From a virus, in the IMG/VR virus record IMGVR_UViG_3300018080_000595, positions 1-23,699 of that record: a DNA stretch of 23,699 nucleotides. One strand, written 5' to 3'. The translations under genes and the position numbers were made by a program. The notes under the pieces are model-generated. The model searched no databases. It was given only the letters and a program-made list of their open reading frames with translations, and was not told where the DNA came from. Positions 1 to 6,619 of this stretch are shown in pieces. The stretch's first letter is position 1. The number at the start of each line of letters is the position of its first letter.

Positions 1-1
1 G

Positions 2-154
2 AAGATCGACAGCAAGGAGGTCAAACGCAGATGCGCCATGAAGACACGCGGTCTGTGGGACCAGAAGGTGGGACCGGACGCGGCGGACGCGGCCCTGATC
101 GGCCGCTACCACGCGATCCGGGAGGCCTATCGCAACCTCCGCCGCAAACGATGA
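2..154 (+). CDS. C-terminal end of an unknown protein (5' end outside window)
   Basis: The reading frame is open from the window edge to a TGA at 152-154 and encodes about 50 residues. Nearly all of its third codon positions are G or C, unlike the competing frame that begins at ATG 31, so I take this frame as the coding one. An in-frame ATG at 38 could be a start, but the AAGGAGG at 14-20 is too far from it, and a longer protein entering from upstream is more likely. The end is strongly basic (LRRKR). It overlaps the next gene by ATGA. No function is recognised. Confidence 0.55.
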   Translation, partial: KIDSKEVKRRCAMKTRGLWDQKVGPDAADAALIGRYHAIREAYRNLRRKR

Positions 155-405
155 ACGCACGCTGTCCATTCTGTAGTCGGCCCATCGTGGTGGGGGAGAC
201 GACCACGGCGAAGCAACGTGAGGCCGGTCTTGTGTACCTGCTCACCCGGTGTGTCCACTGCAACGTCCGTATAGACGCGGCCGGGGTTGGGAGGGAGGAA
301 GCCGAAAGGGACCTCACGGACCGGCTGCGTAAGCGTGAGGGGACCACCCCGGACCAGTGGAGGATCAAGGTACGACCCGAGCGGGGACGACGGAGGCGAC
401 GGTGA
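151..405 (+). CDS. Small zinc-ribbon protein
   Basis: An 84-residue protein with two Cys-x-x-Cys pairs: CPFC at residues 5-8 and CVHC at 34-37. This is the layout of a one-zinc ribbon. The second half is charged and ends in a run of arginines, which suggests nucleic-acid contact, but no specific family is recognised. The start at ATG 151 overlaps the preceding stop (ATGA), the usual junction in this genome. An upstream in-frame ATG at 31 has a good AAGGAGG before it, but the extra 40 residues are Gly/Pro/Arg low-complexity shadow of the upstream gene. The zinc ribbon is seen; any role in DNA binding is inference. Confidence 0.7.
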   Translation: MNARCPFCSRPIVVGETTTAKQREAGLVYLLTRCVHCNVRIDAAGVGREEAERDLTDRLRKREGTTPDQWRIKVRPERGRRRRR

Positions 406-569
406 CAGGGAAGAAGGTCAACAAGGATCAGATGGTCAAGGTGCGGGTCACCGAGGAGGAGGCGGAGCGGCTCCGTGAGCTCGCGGAGCGCGAAGGACTG
501 ACCGTGTCCGAGTATCTGCGCCGACGCGCGTTGCGGCGGCGAGCATCGGTGAGGGAGAGTGATCGATGA
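402..569 (+). CDS. Ribbon-helix-helix DNA-binding protein
   Basis: A 55-residue basic protein. After a lysine-rich start comes a short strand (MVKVRVT), a helix rich in Glu/Arg, a turn (EGLTVSEYL) and a second helix. This is the ribbon-helix-helix pattern shared by Arc/CopG repressors and MobC-like accessory proteins. Such proteins bind DNA as dimers through the strand. The start is GTG 402, overlapping the upstream stop as GTGA; an in-frame ATG at 357 would put 45 bases inside the zinc-ribbon gene and is less likely. It may be a phage regulator. Its operator is not visible. Confidence 0.72.
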   Translation: MTGKKVNKDQMVKVRVTEEEAERLRELAEREGLTVSEYLRRRALRRRASVRESDR

Positions 570-784
570 AAGAAGAAGGCCAGTGCCCATACTGCGGCCA
601 GTGGTCGGAGGTGGTGTGCGAGGACTACGTTGCCCCGTTCGTCGAGGAGGACGAGAACGGGGAGGAGTTGGTTTCCCCCGTCCACGTCTGGGGGTGGTGG
701 TGGAAGGACAGTGCTGACTGTCCCAAGTGCGGCGCCATGGTCCTCGTGGAGACGGAGTGCAGCTTCCGCAAGGTGGCGGCGTGA
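566..784 (+). CDS. Small zinc-ribbon protein, Trp/acid-rich centre
   Basis: A 72-residue protein with CPYC at residues 7-10, another Cys at 18, and CPKC at 52-55: a zinc ribbon split by an acidic loop with the unusual stretch VWGWWW near residues 41-46. It is coupled to both neighbours by overlapping stop/start codons (ATGA before, GTGA after). No named family is recognised. It belongs to a run of small Cys-x-x-Cys proteins in this early region. Confidence 0.68.
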   Translation: MKEEGQCPYCGQWSEVVCEDYVAPFVEEDENGEELVSPVHVWGWWWKDSADCPKCGAMVLVETECSFRKVAA

Positions 785-1143
785 CCGGTCAGCTTTCCCT
801 GGGCCTCGAGCCGCCGACCACGACAGGCCGCGGCAGGTCACCGTCGCCGACCAACGCGCCCAAGACCGCGCCGAAACCAGACGGCCGCGATCCCCACGTC
901 GTTCTGGAGGAGTGGTGCGATCAGGAGGAGTGCCTGATCTTCCTGTGGGGCGCGAATCCGCACATCTGCAACGCCAGGTCCCACTCGTCCCGCGATCCAG
1001 GGTTGGATCGGTGGGTGAAGCGCAAGCGGGCCGAGGAGATCCTGGCGGCCTACGGCTACGTGCACACGTCGAACCAGATCAAGCGCGAGCCGGGCAGCCA
1101 GATCGACATCAAGGCCAAGGTGTACAGGAGACGAAATGGTTAG
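781..1143 (+). CDS. Hypothetical protein
   Basis: A 120-residue protein starting at GTG 781, which overlaps the previous TGA as GTGA. The first 40 residues are Pro/Thr/Lys-rich and probably disordered. The rest is more structured, with Cys residues in EEWCDQEEC and HICN that could bind metal, followed by a basic helix (WVKRKRAEEILAAYGY). The stop at 1141-1143 overlaps the start of the lipoprotein gene by 8 bases. I do not recognise a family. Confidence 0.6.
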   Translation: MTGQLSLGLEPPTTTGRGRSPSPTNAPKTAPKPDGRDPHVVLEEWCDQEECLIFLWGANPHICNARSHSSRDPGLDRWVKRKRAEEILAAYGYVHTSNQIKREPGSQIDIKAKVYRRRNG

Positions 1144-2005
1144 AGTCATCGCACTGATACTAGTCGCGCTCGCAGGGTGCGAGTCGGCGCAGGTCAACTA
1201 CGGCCCGGACCAGGGCCACGAGATGGACGGGGGGGCCGATACAGATGGGGACACCGACACGGACACCGACACGGACGCGGATGGCGACGGTGATAGCGAC
1301 GGCGATAGCGACACCGACGCGGACACTGATACCGAGACTGGGACGGGCAGCGGCACTGACGCTGGAGATGATGAAGACGGCGGTGCGCCAGATGGGGGAG
1401 ACGGCGATGCAGATACGGACACCGACACGGATGCCGACACTGACACCGTGGCCGACACCGACACTGAAACAGATGATTGGCCGGATGGCGGCACCGACAC
1501 AGACGCAGACACCGACACGGACACCGACACGGACACCGACGCCGATACGGACACGGGCAGCGAGACGGACACCGACACGGAGACGGACACCCTATCGGAC
1601 GTAGACGCTGGGCCGGACCTGTGCGCCACGGCCCCGGCGGATCCTGGGTTGTGGTGCGATCCAGAGTCCGGCTTGGTGTGGGAGGTGGACGGGCCGACCT
1701 ATCCGAACGCGGGCTACTACGTCACCGAGGCCAGGTGCGGCGCACTCACCATCGGCGGCCTGTCCTGGCGGATCCCCGCCTACTACGGGGAACTCGACAC
1801 CCTGGTCGAACCGGAGGGTGTCGGTGGGTGCCACTGGCAGGAGTCGGTGTTCGGGACGACGTGCTCGCCGATGATCTTCTGGACCGCACCATACGACCCG
1901 GAGGATCCGCTGCACCAGACCATCGGCATGAACTTCGACACGGGGGCGCCGGTGGGGATCAACTTTCTCACCTACAGCGCACGTGCGATCTGCATCGGGG
2001 AGTAG
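1136..2005 (+). CDS. Lipoprotein with Thr-Asp repeat stalk and DUF1566/Lcl-like C-terminal domain
   Basis: A 289-residue protein. A short hydrophobic signal peptide ends in the lipobox LAGC (residues 12-15), so Cys15 should be lipidated; Glu at +2 is not an inner-membrane retention signal by the E. coli rule. Residues about 33-153 are almost only Thr, Asp, Gly, Ala and Ser in TDTD-type repeats, predicted to form an extended acidic, probably calcium-binding stalk. Residues about 160-289 look like a DUF1566/Lcl_C domain: DPESGLVW, later LSWRIPAYYGEL, then FWTAPYDP and a final RAICI, with several Cys. The start has AGGAG five bases upstream. Similar proteins are common in Myxococcota. In a phage it is best read as an acquired surface protein or moron, for example for superinfection exclusion or host surface alteration. 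That role is inference. Confidence 0.8.
   Translation: MVRVIALILVALAGCESAQVNYGPDQGHEMDGGADTDGDTDTDTDTDADGDGDSDGDSDTDADTDTETGTGSGTDAGDDEDGGAPDGGDGDADTDTDTDADTDTVADTDTETDDWPDGGTDTDADTDTDTDTDTDADTDTGSETDTDTETDTLSDVDAGPDLCATAPADPGLWCDPESGLVWEVDGPTYPNAGYYVTEARCGALTIGGLSWRIPAYYGELDTLVEPEGVGGCHWQESVFGTTCSPMIFWTAPYDPEDPLHQTIGMNFDTGAPVGINFLTYSARAICIGE
1237..1600 (+). repeat. Hexanucleotide-type microsatellite (GACACC/GACACG) coding for Thr-Asp
   Basis: Within the lipoprotein gene the DNA is made of degenerate tandem GACACN units, most regular at about 1495-1550. The unit is six bases, so slippage adds or removes Thr-Asp pairs without shifting the frame. Imperfections (GAT, GCG, GGC codons) break the array into blocks. 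This is a protein-coding low-complexity repeat, not a CRISPR array. Confidence 0.85.
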
Positions 2006-2013
2006 GAGGAGAC

Positions 2014-2763
2014 GTGGCCAATGTCAGCGAACAGCACATCGCGGGCGTTGTCGTCACGTACCTCCAGCAGTTGGGGTGGGACGTGTACCAGGAGGTGCAG
2101 GTCAACTGGGGCGGCAACCGTGCGGACATCGTGGCCGTCCAGGGACCGGTGGTGCGCGTCATCGAGGTCAAGACGTCGTTCACCGCGGCCCTCCTCGAGC
2201 AGGCATGGTTCTGGACCCACTACGCCAACCTCGTGCACGTCGCAGTTCCGTACGAAAAGACTTCGTCCCGTGTCCGCGGCCGATCCATTCTCAAGCACTT
2301 CTGCCGCGAGCAGGGGATCGGCGTGTACGGGGTCGACGAGGCGCACAAGTACATCGTCGGCGAGTACCAGGCGGGGATCCGGGTCACCGAAACCGAGGAA
2401 GCGCGGTTGCGTCGGCGCGTCGGTGACCACCTCCGGTCGTCGCTGCGCGAGGAGCACAAGGAGTGGGGCGAGGCCGGGAACGCGCACAACCGGTACTGGA
2501 CCCCGTTCAAGGGAACGTGCGAGGCGTGGCGGCGACACGTCGAGGCCCACCCGGGATGCACGCTCAAGGAGATCATCGCTGCGGTGGACCACCACTACGC
2601 GTCGGACAAGGGGGCCAAGTCGAGCATGATCAAGCTGATCGAGCGCGGTGTGGTGCCCGGGATCGAGGCACGGCGGGACGGCAGGGCGTGGACCCTGTGG
2701 CCGAAGAAGGACCCGCCAAGGGTACGCGGGCGCGGACGGGCGCCCCAGGGAGAGGCACAATGA
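2014..2763 (+). CDS. PD-(D/E)xK nuclease-like protein with C-terminal winged-helix-like region
   Basis: A 249-residue protein. The N-terminal third has the order of a PD-(D/E)xK nuclease: Glu27 in a helix/strand (YQEVQV), Asp38 in NRADIVAV, then Glu51-Val-Lys53 in VIEVKTS, followed by a helix (EQAWFW). This resembles MmcB-like and restriction-type nucleases, where the two acids and the lysine hold the catalytic metal. The C-terminal part (about 165-235) contains TLKEIIAAVDHHY and a basic end like a winged helix. The start is GTG 2014, with AGGAGGA at 2004-2010. Its stop overlaps the Toprim gene by ATGA, which suggests a shared job in DNA cleavage, repair or recombination. The fold is inferred from motifs only. 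Confidence 0.7.
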   Translation: MANVSEQHIAGVVVTYLQQLGWDVYQEVQVNWGGNRADIVAVQGPVVRVIEVKTSFTAALLEQAWFWTHYANLVHVAVPYEKTSSRVRGRSILKHFCREQGIGVYGVDEAHKYIVGEYQAGIRVTETEEARLRRRVGDHLRSSLREEHKEWGEAGNAHNRYWTPFKGTCEAWRRHVEAHPGCTLKEIIAAVDHHYASDKGAKSSMIKLIERGVVPGIEARRDGRAWTLWPKKDPPRVRGRGRAPQGEAQ

Positions 2764-3725
2764 AGGAGCGTTTCAAGGAGAAGGGGTTCAGACCCGAGAC
2801 GTTGGCGGTGATCGAAATCTGCGAGGAAATCCTGGACGAGTACGCGGCCGAGGGGTACGACCTCACGCTGCGGCAGCTGTACTACCAGCTGGTGGCGCGG
2901 GATCTGTTCCCAGCGTCGTGGGCGGATCCGAAGACGGGCACGAAGAACCGCCAGAAGAACTACACACGCCTCGGCAACATCGTGAACGACGCCCGGCTCG
3001 CTGGTCTGCTGGACTGGGACGTGATCGTGGATCGCGGCCGCGAAACCGAGGCCAATTCCCACTGGTCCCACCCCGGGGGGATCCTGTTCGCCGCATCGAG
3101 GTGGTTCACCATCGACAAGTGGAAGGACCAGCCGATCCACGTCGAGGTTATGTGCGAAAAACAGGCGCTCGAGGGCGTGCTGGTGCCTGTGTGCCTGGAC
3201 TTGGACGTGCCGTTCACCAGCAACAAGGGGTACGCGTCCCAGTCGTTCATGTACCGCAAGGGCAAGGAGATCGACGGTGCGATCCGGGACGGGAAGAAGG
3301 TTGTGGTGCTCTACCTGGGCGATCACGACCCGTCCGGCCTGGACATGGACCGGGACGTCCAGGAGCGGCTGTGGATGTTCGCGGCCACGGATGTGCGCGA
3401 CGTGGACGTGCGGCGCGTCGCCCTCACCATGCCCCAGGTCAACACCTACGGACCGCCGCCGAACCCAGCCAAGGTCACGGACAGCAGGTTCGCCGACTAC
3501 CGCAAGAAGCACGGTGACGAGTCGTGGGAGCTCGACGCACTGGAGCCGCGTGTCCTCGCCGACATGGTGAAGCGGAAGATCATCGACCTGCGCGACGACG
3601 ACCTGTGGGACGAGGCGGTGAACGACGAGAAGATCATGAAGACCGAACTGTCCGAGATGGCGGCGAAGTACGACTCCAAGCGGTGGTTCGACAAGTGGGA
3701 GCGGCGGCGGAGGGACAGATCATGA
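2760..3725 (+). CDS. Spo11/topoisomerase VI subunit A-like Toprim protein
   Basis: A 321-residue protein. Near the N-terminus is LTLRQLYYQLVAR with Tyr41-Tyr42, matching the winged-helix catalytic-tyrosine motif of Spo11 and topoisomerase VI subunit A. A Toprim domain follows: Glu133 in VMCEKQALEGVL and the Asp188-x-Asp190 pair in YLGDHDPSGLD, which bind magnesium. The size is near that of subunit A. No ATPase B subunit (GHKL) is encoded in the window, so it may act alone like Spo11 or the proposed Mini-A group, making or resolving double-strand breaks. It starts inside the stop of the nuclease-like gene (ATGA). Fold assignment is fairly firm; activity is inference. Confidence 0.75.
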   Translation: MKERFKEKGFRPETLAVIEICEEILDEYAAEGYDLTLRQLYYQLVARDLFPASWADPKTGTKNRQKNYTRLGNIVNDARLAGLLDWDVIVDRGRETEANSHWSHPGGILFAASRWFTIDKWKDQPIHVEVMCEKQALEGVLVPVCLDLDVPFTSNKGYASQSFMYRKGKEIDGAIRDGKKVVVLYLGDHDPSGLDMDRDVQERLWMFAATDVRDVDVRRVALTMPQVNTYGPPPNPAKVTDSRFADYRKKHGDESWELDALEPRVLADMVKRKIIDLRDDDLWDEAVNDEKIMKTELSEMAAKYDSKRWFDKWERRRRDRS

Positions 3726-4111
3726 CCGTGAAGTGCCCCTACTGCGGCGGCGACGCCGAGCTTGTCGATAGCGCCGATGTGTACGACGGGCGCAGCTACG
3801 GCCCGATCTATCTGTGCCGCCCGTGCCAGGCATGGGTCGGTGTCCACAAGGCCGGACCGCTCAAGGGGGAACCGTTGGGACGACTCGCCGACGCCGAACT
3901 GCGCCAGTGGAAGCGGCGGGCACACGACGCGTTCGACGTGTTGTGGAAGGCCAAGATGCGGACCGGATACTCAAAGGGGATCGCCCGCAGGCTTGGGTAT
4001 CGGTGGCTCGCCGACACGTTGGGAATCGAGGAGCACCGCTGCCACATCGGCATGTTCGACGTGGACCAGTGTCGGCGCGTCGTGGAGGTGTGTTCCAGGA
4101 GAGGCGAATGA
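3722..4111 (+). CDS. Zinc-finger-containing protein, DUF3268-like
   Basis: A 129-residue protein with CPYC at residues 5-8 and CRPC at 32-35, then AWVGVHK, PLGRLADAELRQWKRRAHDAF and DVLWK. This order matches the phage/prophage family of 'zinc-finger-containing' proteins (DUF3268), in which the ribbon is followed by a helical part with conserved Arg, His and Trp. The biochemical role of the family is not known to me. It is joined by ATGA overlaps to the Toprim gene before it and to the coiled-coil gene after it. Confidence 0.72.
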   Translation: MTVKCPYCGGDAELVDSADVYDGRSYGPIYLCRPCQAWVGVHKAGPLKGEPLGRLADAELRQWKRRAHDAFDVLWKAKMRTGYSKGIARRLGYRWLADTLGIEEHRCHIGMFDVDQCRRVVEVCSRRGE

Positions 4112-4560
4112 AGATCGACGGACCCAAACCTGACGAACCGAACAACGTGATCCCGTTTGACCCAGGGCGCGACAGGCCCGAGCAACCGTGGCTGCGCAGG
4201 GAGTACCACAAGCGGGAGAAGTGCCATCACCTGCAGGTCGTGGTGAGCGCGGAGGATCGTCGGTGCTACTGCGGCGAATGCGACGTGGAGCTTGATCCGA
4301 TCGCCGTGTTGCTCGAACTGGCCCACAAGGAGCGCAACCTCTACTACTCGCGCAAGGAGGTGCGGCGGTACGAAGGCCAGGTCCAGGAGTTGAAGCGCGA
4401 GGAACGACGAGTCAAGGCGAGATTGCGGCGGGCACAGAAACGGCTTGCCGAGACGGAGGATATGATCGATGCGACCGACCACAGAACAGCACCTACGCGC
4501 ATTCAGGGAGGGGCGGGACGCGTGCCGCGCCGCAGCCGGGGATCCGGCGATGGTGCGTAA
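4108..4560 (+). CDS. Cys/His-containing coiled-coil protein
   Basis: A 150-residue reading frame. Residues about 38-60 hold a possible metal site (KCHH, then CYCGEC). Residues about 68-118 are a long charged helix (ELAHKERNLYYSRKEV onwards) predicted to form a coiled coil. The last 30 residues (4469-4560) overlap the next small gene in another frame and are Arg/Gly/Thr-rich with no pattern, so they are probably a tolerated tail. This resembles phage proteins in which a small zinc knuckle precedes a coiled coil. Function unknown. Confidence 0.6.
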   Translation: MKIDGPKPDEPNNVIPFDPGRDRPEQPWLRREYHKREKCHHLQVVVSAEDRRCYCGECDVELDPIAVLLELAHKERNLYYSRKEVRRYEGQVQELKREERRVKARLRRAQKRLAETEDMIDATDHRTAPTRIQGGAGRVPRRSRGSGDGA

Positions 4561-4648
4561 TCCGTACCACGTGGTGAACGAGCGGAGGCAGTGGCAGTGG
4601 TGGAACCGCGGCTGGAACGCGTTCTGGAACCCGGCATGGAGTAGGTGA
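4469..4648 (+). CDS. Rmf/CrpP-like small protein
   Basis: A 59-residue frame. It contains LRAFREGRDACRAAAGDPA, then NPYH, then a Trp-rich end (RQWQWWNRGWNAFW). This is the signature of the ribosome modulation factor/CrpP fold: a small helix with A-x3-G-x2-A spacing, a conserved Asn-Pro-Tyr, and a C-terminal W-x2-G-W. Rmf pairs ribosomes into inactive 100S dimers in E. coli; phage and plasmid relatives have unclear roles. GGAGGA at 4455-4460 lies eight bases before the ATG. It overlaps the previous frame by 92 bases and shares one base (TGATG) with the next gene. Family membership is by motif; function is open. Confidence 0.65.
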   Translation: MRPTTEQHLRAFREGRDACRAAAGDPAMVRNPYHVVNERRQWQWWNRGWNAFWNPAWSR

Positions 4649-5055
4649 TGCAACTTGCGCTCGAGCTCAAGGCGCCGTCGGCGGCGGGGACGGTCCACAA
4701 GGGGCCGATCATGGACGACGAGGGTCACGATGGGTGCGATTGCTGCGCCCAGCGACTGCGTTGCGGGAAGTGCGGCGCTCGCTACCTCGGCAGGCTGTAC
4801 GCGTACTTTTACCGGTACGACACGGCCGACGAGGACGGGTACAAGGTGGGGATGAACGGCACGTTCGGGGATCTGCCCGGGCCGTGCTGCCTGGAGGAGG
4901 ATCCGGTCGGGTTCGCGGCCGCGGAGGAGAACGACGGTTGGGGCGAAACCCTGGTGCGCCATGGACAGCGCGTCCTGGGAGGTTGGGGTGTCCTGGAAGG
5001 AAGGATCTGGATTCCGAAGACGTGGCCCACCGGGGACTCCCCGTGGGGCAAGTAG
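4648..5055 (+). CDS. Cys-rich hypothetical protein
   Basis: A 135-residue protein with a cysteine cluster, C30, C32, C33, C39 and C42 (CDCC then CGKC), suitable for binding zinc, and a further Cys pair (PGPCCLEED). The middle is aromatic (LYAYFYRYD). The start at ATG 4648 follows GGAG at 4638-4641; a GTG directly before it (4645) is an alternative. The C-terminal third is Gly/Trp-rich. No family is recognised. Confidence 0.58.
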   Translation: MQLALELKAPSAAGTVHKGPIMDDEGHDGCDCCAQRLRCGKCGARYLGRLYAYFYRYDTADEDGYKVGMNGTFGDLPGPCCLEEDPVGFAAAEENDGWGETLVRHGQRVLGGWGVLEGRIWIPKTWPTGDSPWGK

Positions 5056-5071
5056 CAGAAAGGACTCTCCG

Positions 5072-5584
5072 ATGAGATGGACAAGAATCTTCACCTACCT
5101 GTGGACCCTGCCGTGGGATCTGCTGGTGTGGCTCGCGGCCGTGGTGGTCGCGCTCGTGACCCGCGGCAAGCTGGCCTGGCAGGACATGGGGGTGTGGGCT
5201 GTCCTCCCCCCGCGCCAGTACCAGCGCAACGACTTGGTGTGGCTCGGTATCACCCTTGGGCACGGCGGTGTCCTGTCAGCTGTCGGGTTTGGGACGCGCC
5301 ACGACACGACCAGGACCGAACGACACGAGGGGGTGCACGTTGAGCAGTTCGAGGCGATGGCCCTGGCCGGCGCGGTCCTGGGCCTGATCGTGTTCATCGG
5401 GTTCGCCGCAATCGGTGCGCTCGAGGTCGGCGCGTGGATCGGATCGCTGGTGTGGTTCGGCGCGTTCCCGGCGGTGATCGGTGCGGGCCACGTCGTCGCC
5501 AAGGTGCGTGGTGAACCCCTGTACTGGGGGGCGACGCACGAGGAGGCGGCGCGGGCCATCGCGGATGTGGAGGGCGAGAAGTGA
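5072..5584 (+). CDS. Membrane protein with HExxH zinc-metallopeptidase-like motif
   Basis: A 170-residue protein. Hydrophobic segments lie at about 8-30, 97-115 and 118-140. Between the first two is H85-E86-G-V-H89 followed by VEQFE, and near the C-terminus YWGATHEEAARA supplies Glu157/Glu158. The order HExxH ... E and the phrase 'HE-x-VH-x-EQ-E' resemble small membrane-associated zincin-like proteins of bacteria (HELVHxRQYE type), where the His residues and a distal Glu bind zinc. A phage protein of this sort could act on the host envelope, but catalysis is not shown. AAGGA at 5059-5063 serves the start; the end overlaps the next gene as GTGA. Confidence 0.6.
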   Translation: MRWTRIFTYLWTLPWDLLVWLAAVVVALVTRGKLAWQDMGVWAVLPPRQYQRNDLVWLGITLGHGGVLSAVGFGTRHDTTRTERHEGVHVEQFEAMALAGAVLGLIVFIGFAAIGALEVGAWIGSLVWFGAFPAVIGAGHVVAKVRGEPLYWGATHEEAARAIADVEGEK

Positions 5585-5955
5585 CCAAGATCGAGGACCA
5601 GTGCTGGAGGAATAAGCCGCCAGGTTGGAAGGTGGTTGGCACGTGGGGCAACGCCGTCGCCTGGTACAACCGCAAGAAGAAGTTGCGGGTCCTGGCGTCG
5701 GTGGACGAGATCGATGGCGAGCGGTGGCTCCACGTGTCCCTGTCCCATCCCCGGCGCCTCCCGACCTACGACGAGCTTTGCTACCTCAAGCGGCACTGGT
5801 TCGGCGCGGACGCTACCGCGGTGGAGATCCACGCGCCCAAGGACGAACACGTCAACCACCACGAGTTCTGTCGCCACTTGTGGGCGACCCTGGACAGGAA
5901 ACTACTTCCCGATATGCGTCGGGCCGTGTCCGACGACGGGGAGTTGTCGATTTGA
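5581..5955 (+). CDS. Phage hypothetical protein, DUF7694-like
   Basis: A 124-residue protein starting at GTG 5581 (GTGA overlap). It has WLHVSLSHPRRLPTYDEL, then LKRHWFG and, further on, APKDEHVNHHEFCRHLW. This sequence of motifs (strand with SHP, 'RLPT' turn, 'VNxH ... HLW' end) is what I recall of the phage family DUF7694; the function of that family is not known. The start could also be read one codon later, but no better start is visible. Confidence 0.6.
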   Translation: MTKIEDQCWRNKPPGWKVVGTWGNAVAWYNRKKKLRVLASVDEIDGERWLHVSLSHPRRLPTYDELCYLKRHWFGADATAVEIHAPKDEHVNHHEFCRHLWATLDRKLLPDMRRAVSDDGELSI

Positions 5956-5976
5956 AAGGCGCCGCAGCCAGGCGCA

Positions 5977-5990
5977 GAAAGGGTAAACGG
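5977..5990 (+). promoter_or_regulatory. Repeated ribosome-binding leader, copy 1
   Basis: GAAAGGGTAA at 5977-5986 followed by ACGG and ATG 5991. Its match to the two later copies supports ATG 5991 over the upstream TTG 5952. Confidence 0.55.
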
Positions 5991-6377
5991 ATGGAAGAGG
6001 CACAGAAAAATGGGCAGTTCAAGTTCGGTCAGGAGGTGTGGATCGTGGACCCGTGGCCCGAGTGGTGCGGGATCACGTCGCGTCACGCCGACGCCGTGTA
6101 CAACGAGCAGATCCGCGTTCAGCGGCTCGTGTTCCTGTCCGAGGTCAAGTACTCACCGTCGGAGCGCGGCGGCGAGTGCCCTCCGGTCAAGGAGTTGCGC
6201 CTCGGCACCCACCTCGGCCACGTGATCAACGTGGCAGTGGACCGGGTCTTCGCCGATCCCGTCATGGCCACCGAGAAGGCGCTGGACGCGATCCGGGGCA
6301 AGGTCAACGAGCTCGACCACCTGCTCCAGCGGTACAAGCAGATCGCGGTGGAGACGCGCCAAGGAGGTGAGCCGTGA
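5991..6377 (+). CDS. Hypothetical protein
   Basis: A 128-residue protein. The N-terminal part (FGQEVWIVDPW) looks like a small beta barrel opening, and the last 40 residues are a charged helix (EKALDAIRGKVNELDHLLQRY) that may form a coiled coil. ATG 5991 has the leader GAAAGGGTAA four bases upstream, the same as two later genes. A TTG at 5952 overlapping the previous stop (TTGA) is an alternative that would add 13 basic residues. No family recognised. Confidence 0.6.
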   Translation: MEEAQKNGQFKFGQEVWIVDPWPEWCGITSRHADAVYNEQIRVQRLVFLSEVKYSPSERGGECPPVKELRLGTHLGHVINVAVDRVFADPVMATEKALDAIRGKVNELDHLLQRYKQIAVETRQGGEP

Positions 6378-6616
6378 GGATAATCACCAACAGCGACTTG
6401 AAGCGGGCCGTCGAGGGGTTCCTGGATCAGCACCGGAAGGACATGCCATGCGCGATCCAGGTCAACGTCCTAGACACGGTCGTCCCCGGCACCGCCTTGG
6501 TACAGCTCCAGGAGCGGCAGCCCAGTTCCGTCCCGGCGATCTTCGCCCACGGGATCGGCGTGGGCATGTTGCGCGTGGCCCGGCGCCTGGACCGTGTCCT
6601 GACAGGGAGGGGGTGA
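6374..6616 (+). CDS. Small hypothetical protein
   Basis: An 80-residue protein beginning at GTG 6374, overlapping the prior stop as GTGA. It has a helix (DLKRAVEGFLDQH), a strand-rich centre (IQVNVLDTVV, ALVQLQER) and a second helix (VGMLRVARRLDRVL). Mixed alpha/beta layout; nothing in it points to a known family. Confidence 0.55.
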   Translation: MRIITNSDLKRAVEGFLDQHRKDMPCAIQVNVLDTVVPGTALVQLQERQPSSVPAIFAHGIGVGMLRVARRLDRVLTGRG

Positions 6617-6619
6617 CCG

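Noticed and set aside
31-150. ATG 31 as start of the first zinc-ribbon gene, with a good AAGGAGG before it
   Set aside because: The overlapping frame 2-154 has the high GC third positions of real coding, and the added 40 residues are low-complexity. ATGA at 151 fits the usual junction style.
1237-1600. Tandem repeat array read as a possible CRISPR or origin iterons
   Set aside because: The unit is six bases with no spacers, and it stays in one frame as Thr-Asp codons of a lipoprotein.
1477-2013. Upstream extension of the nuclease-like frame into the lipoprotein gene
   Set aside because: The extra 179 residues are Arg/His/Gly shadow of the Thr-Asp repeat. GTG 2014 has AGGAGGA directly upstream and follows the lipoprotein stop.
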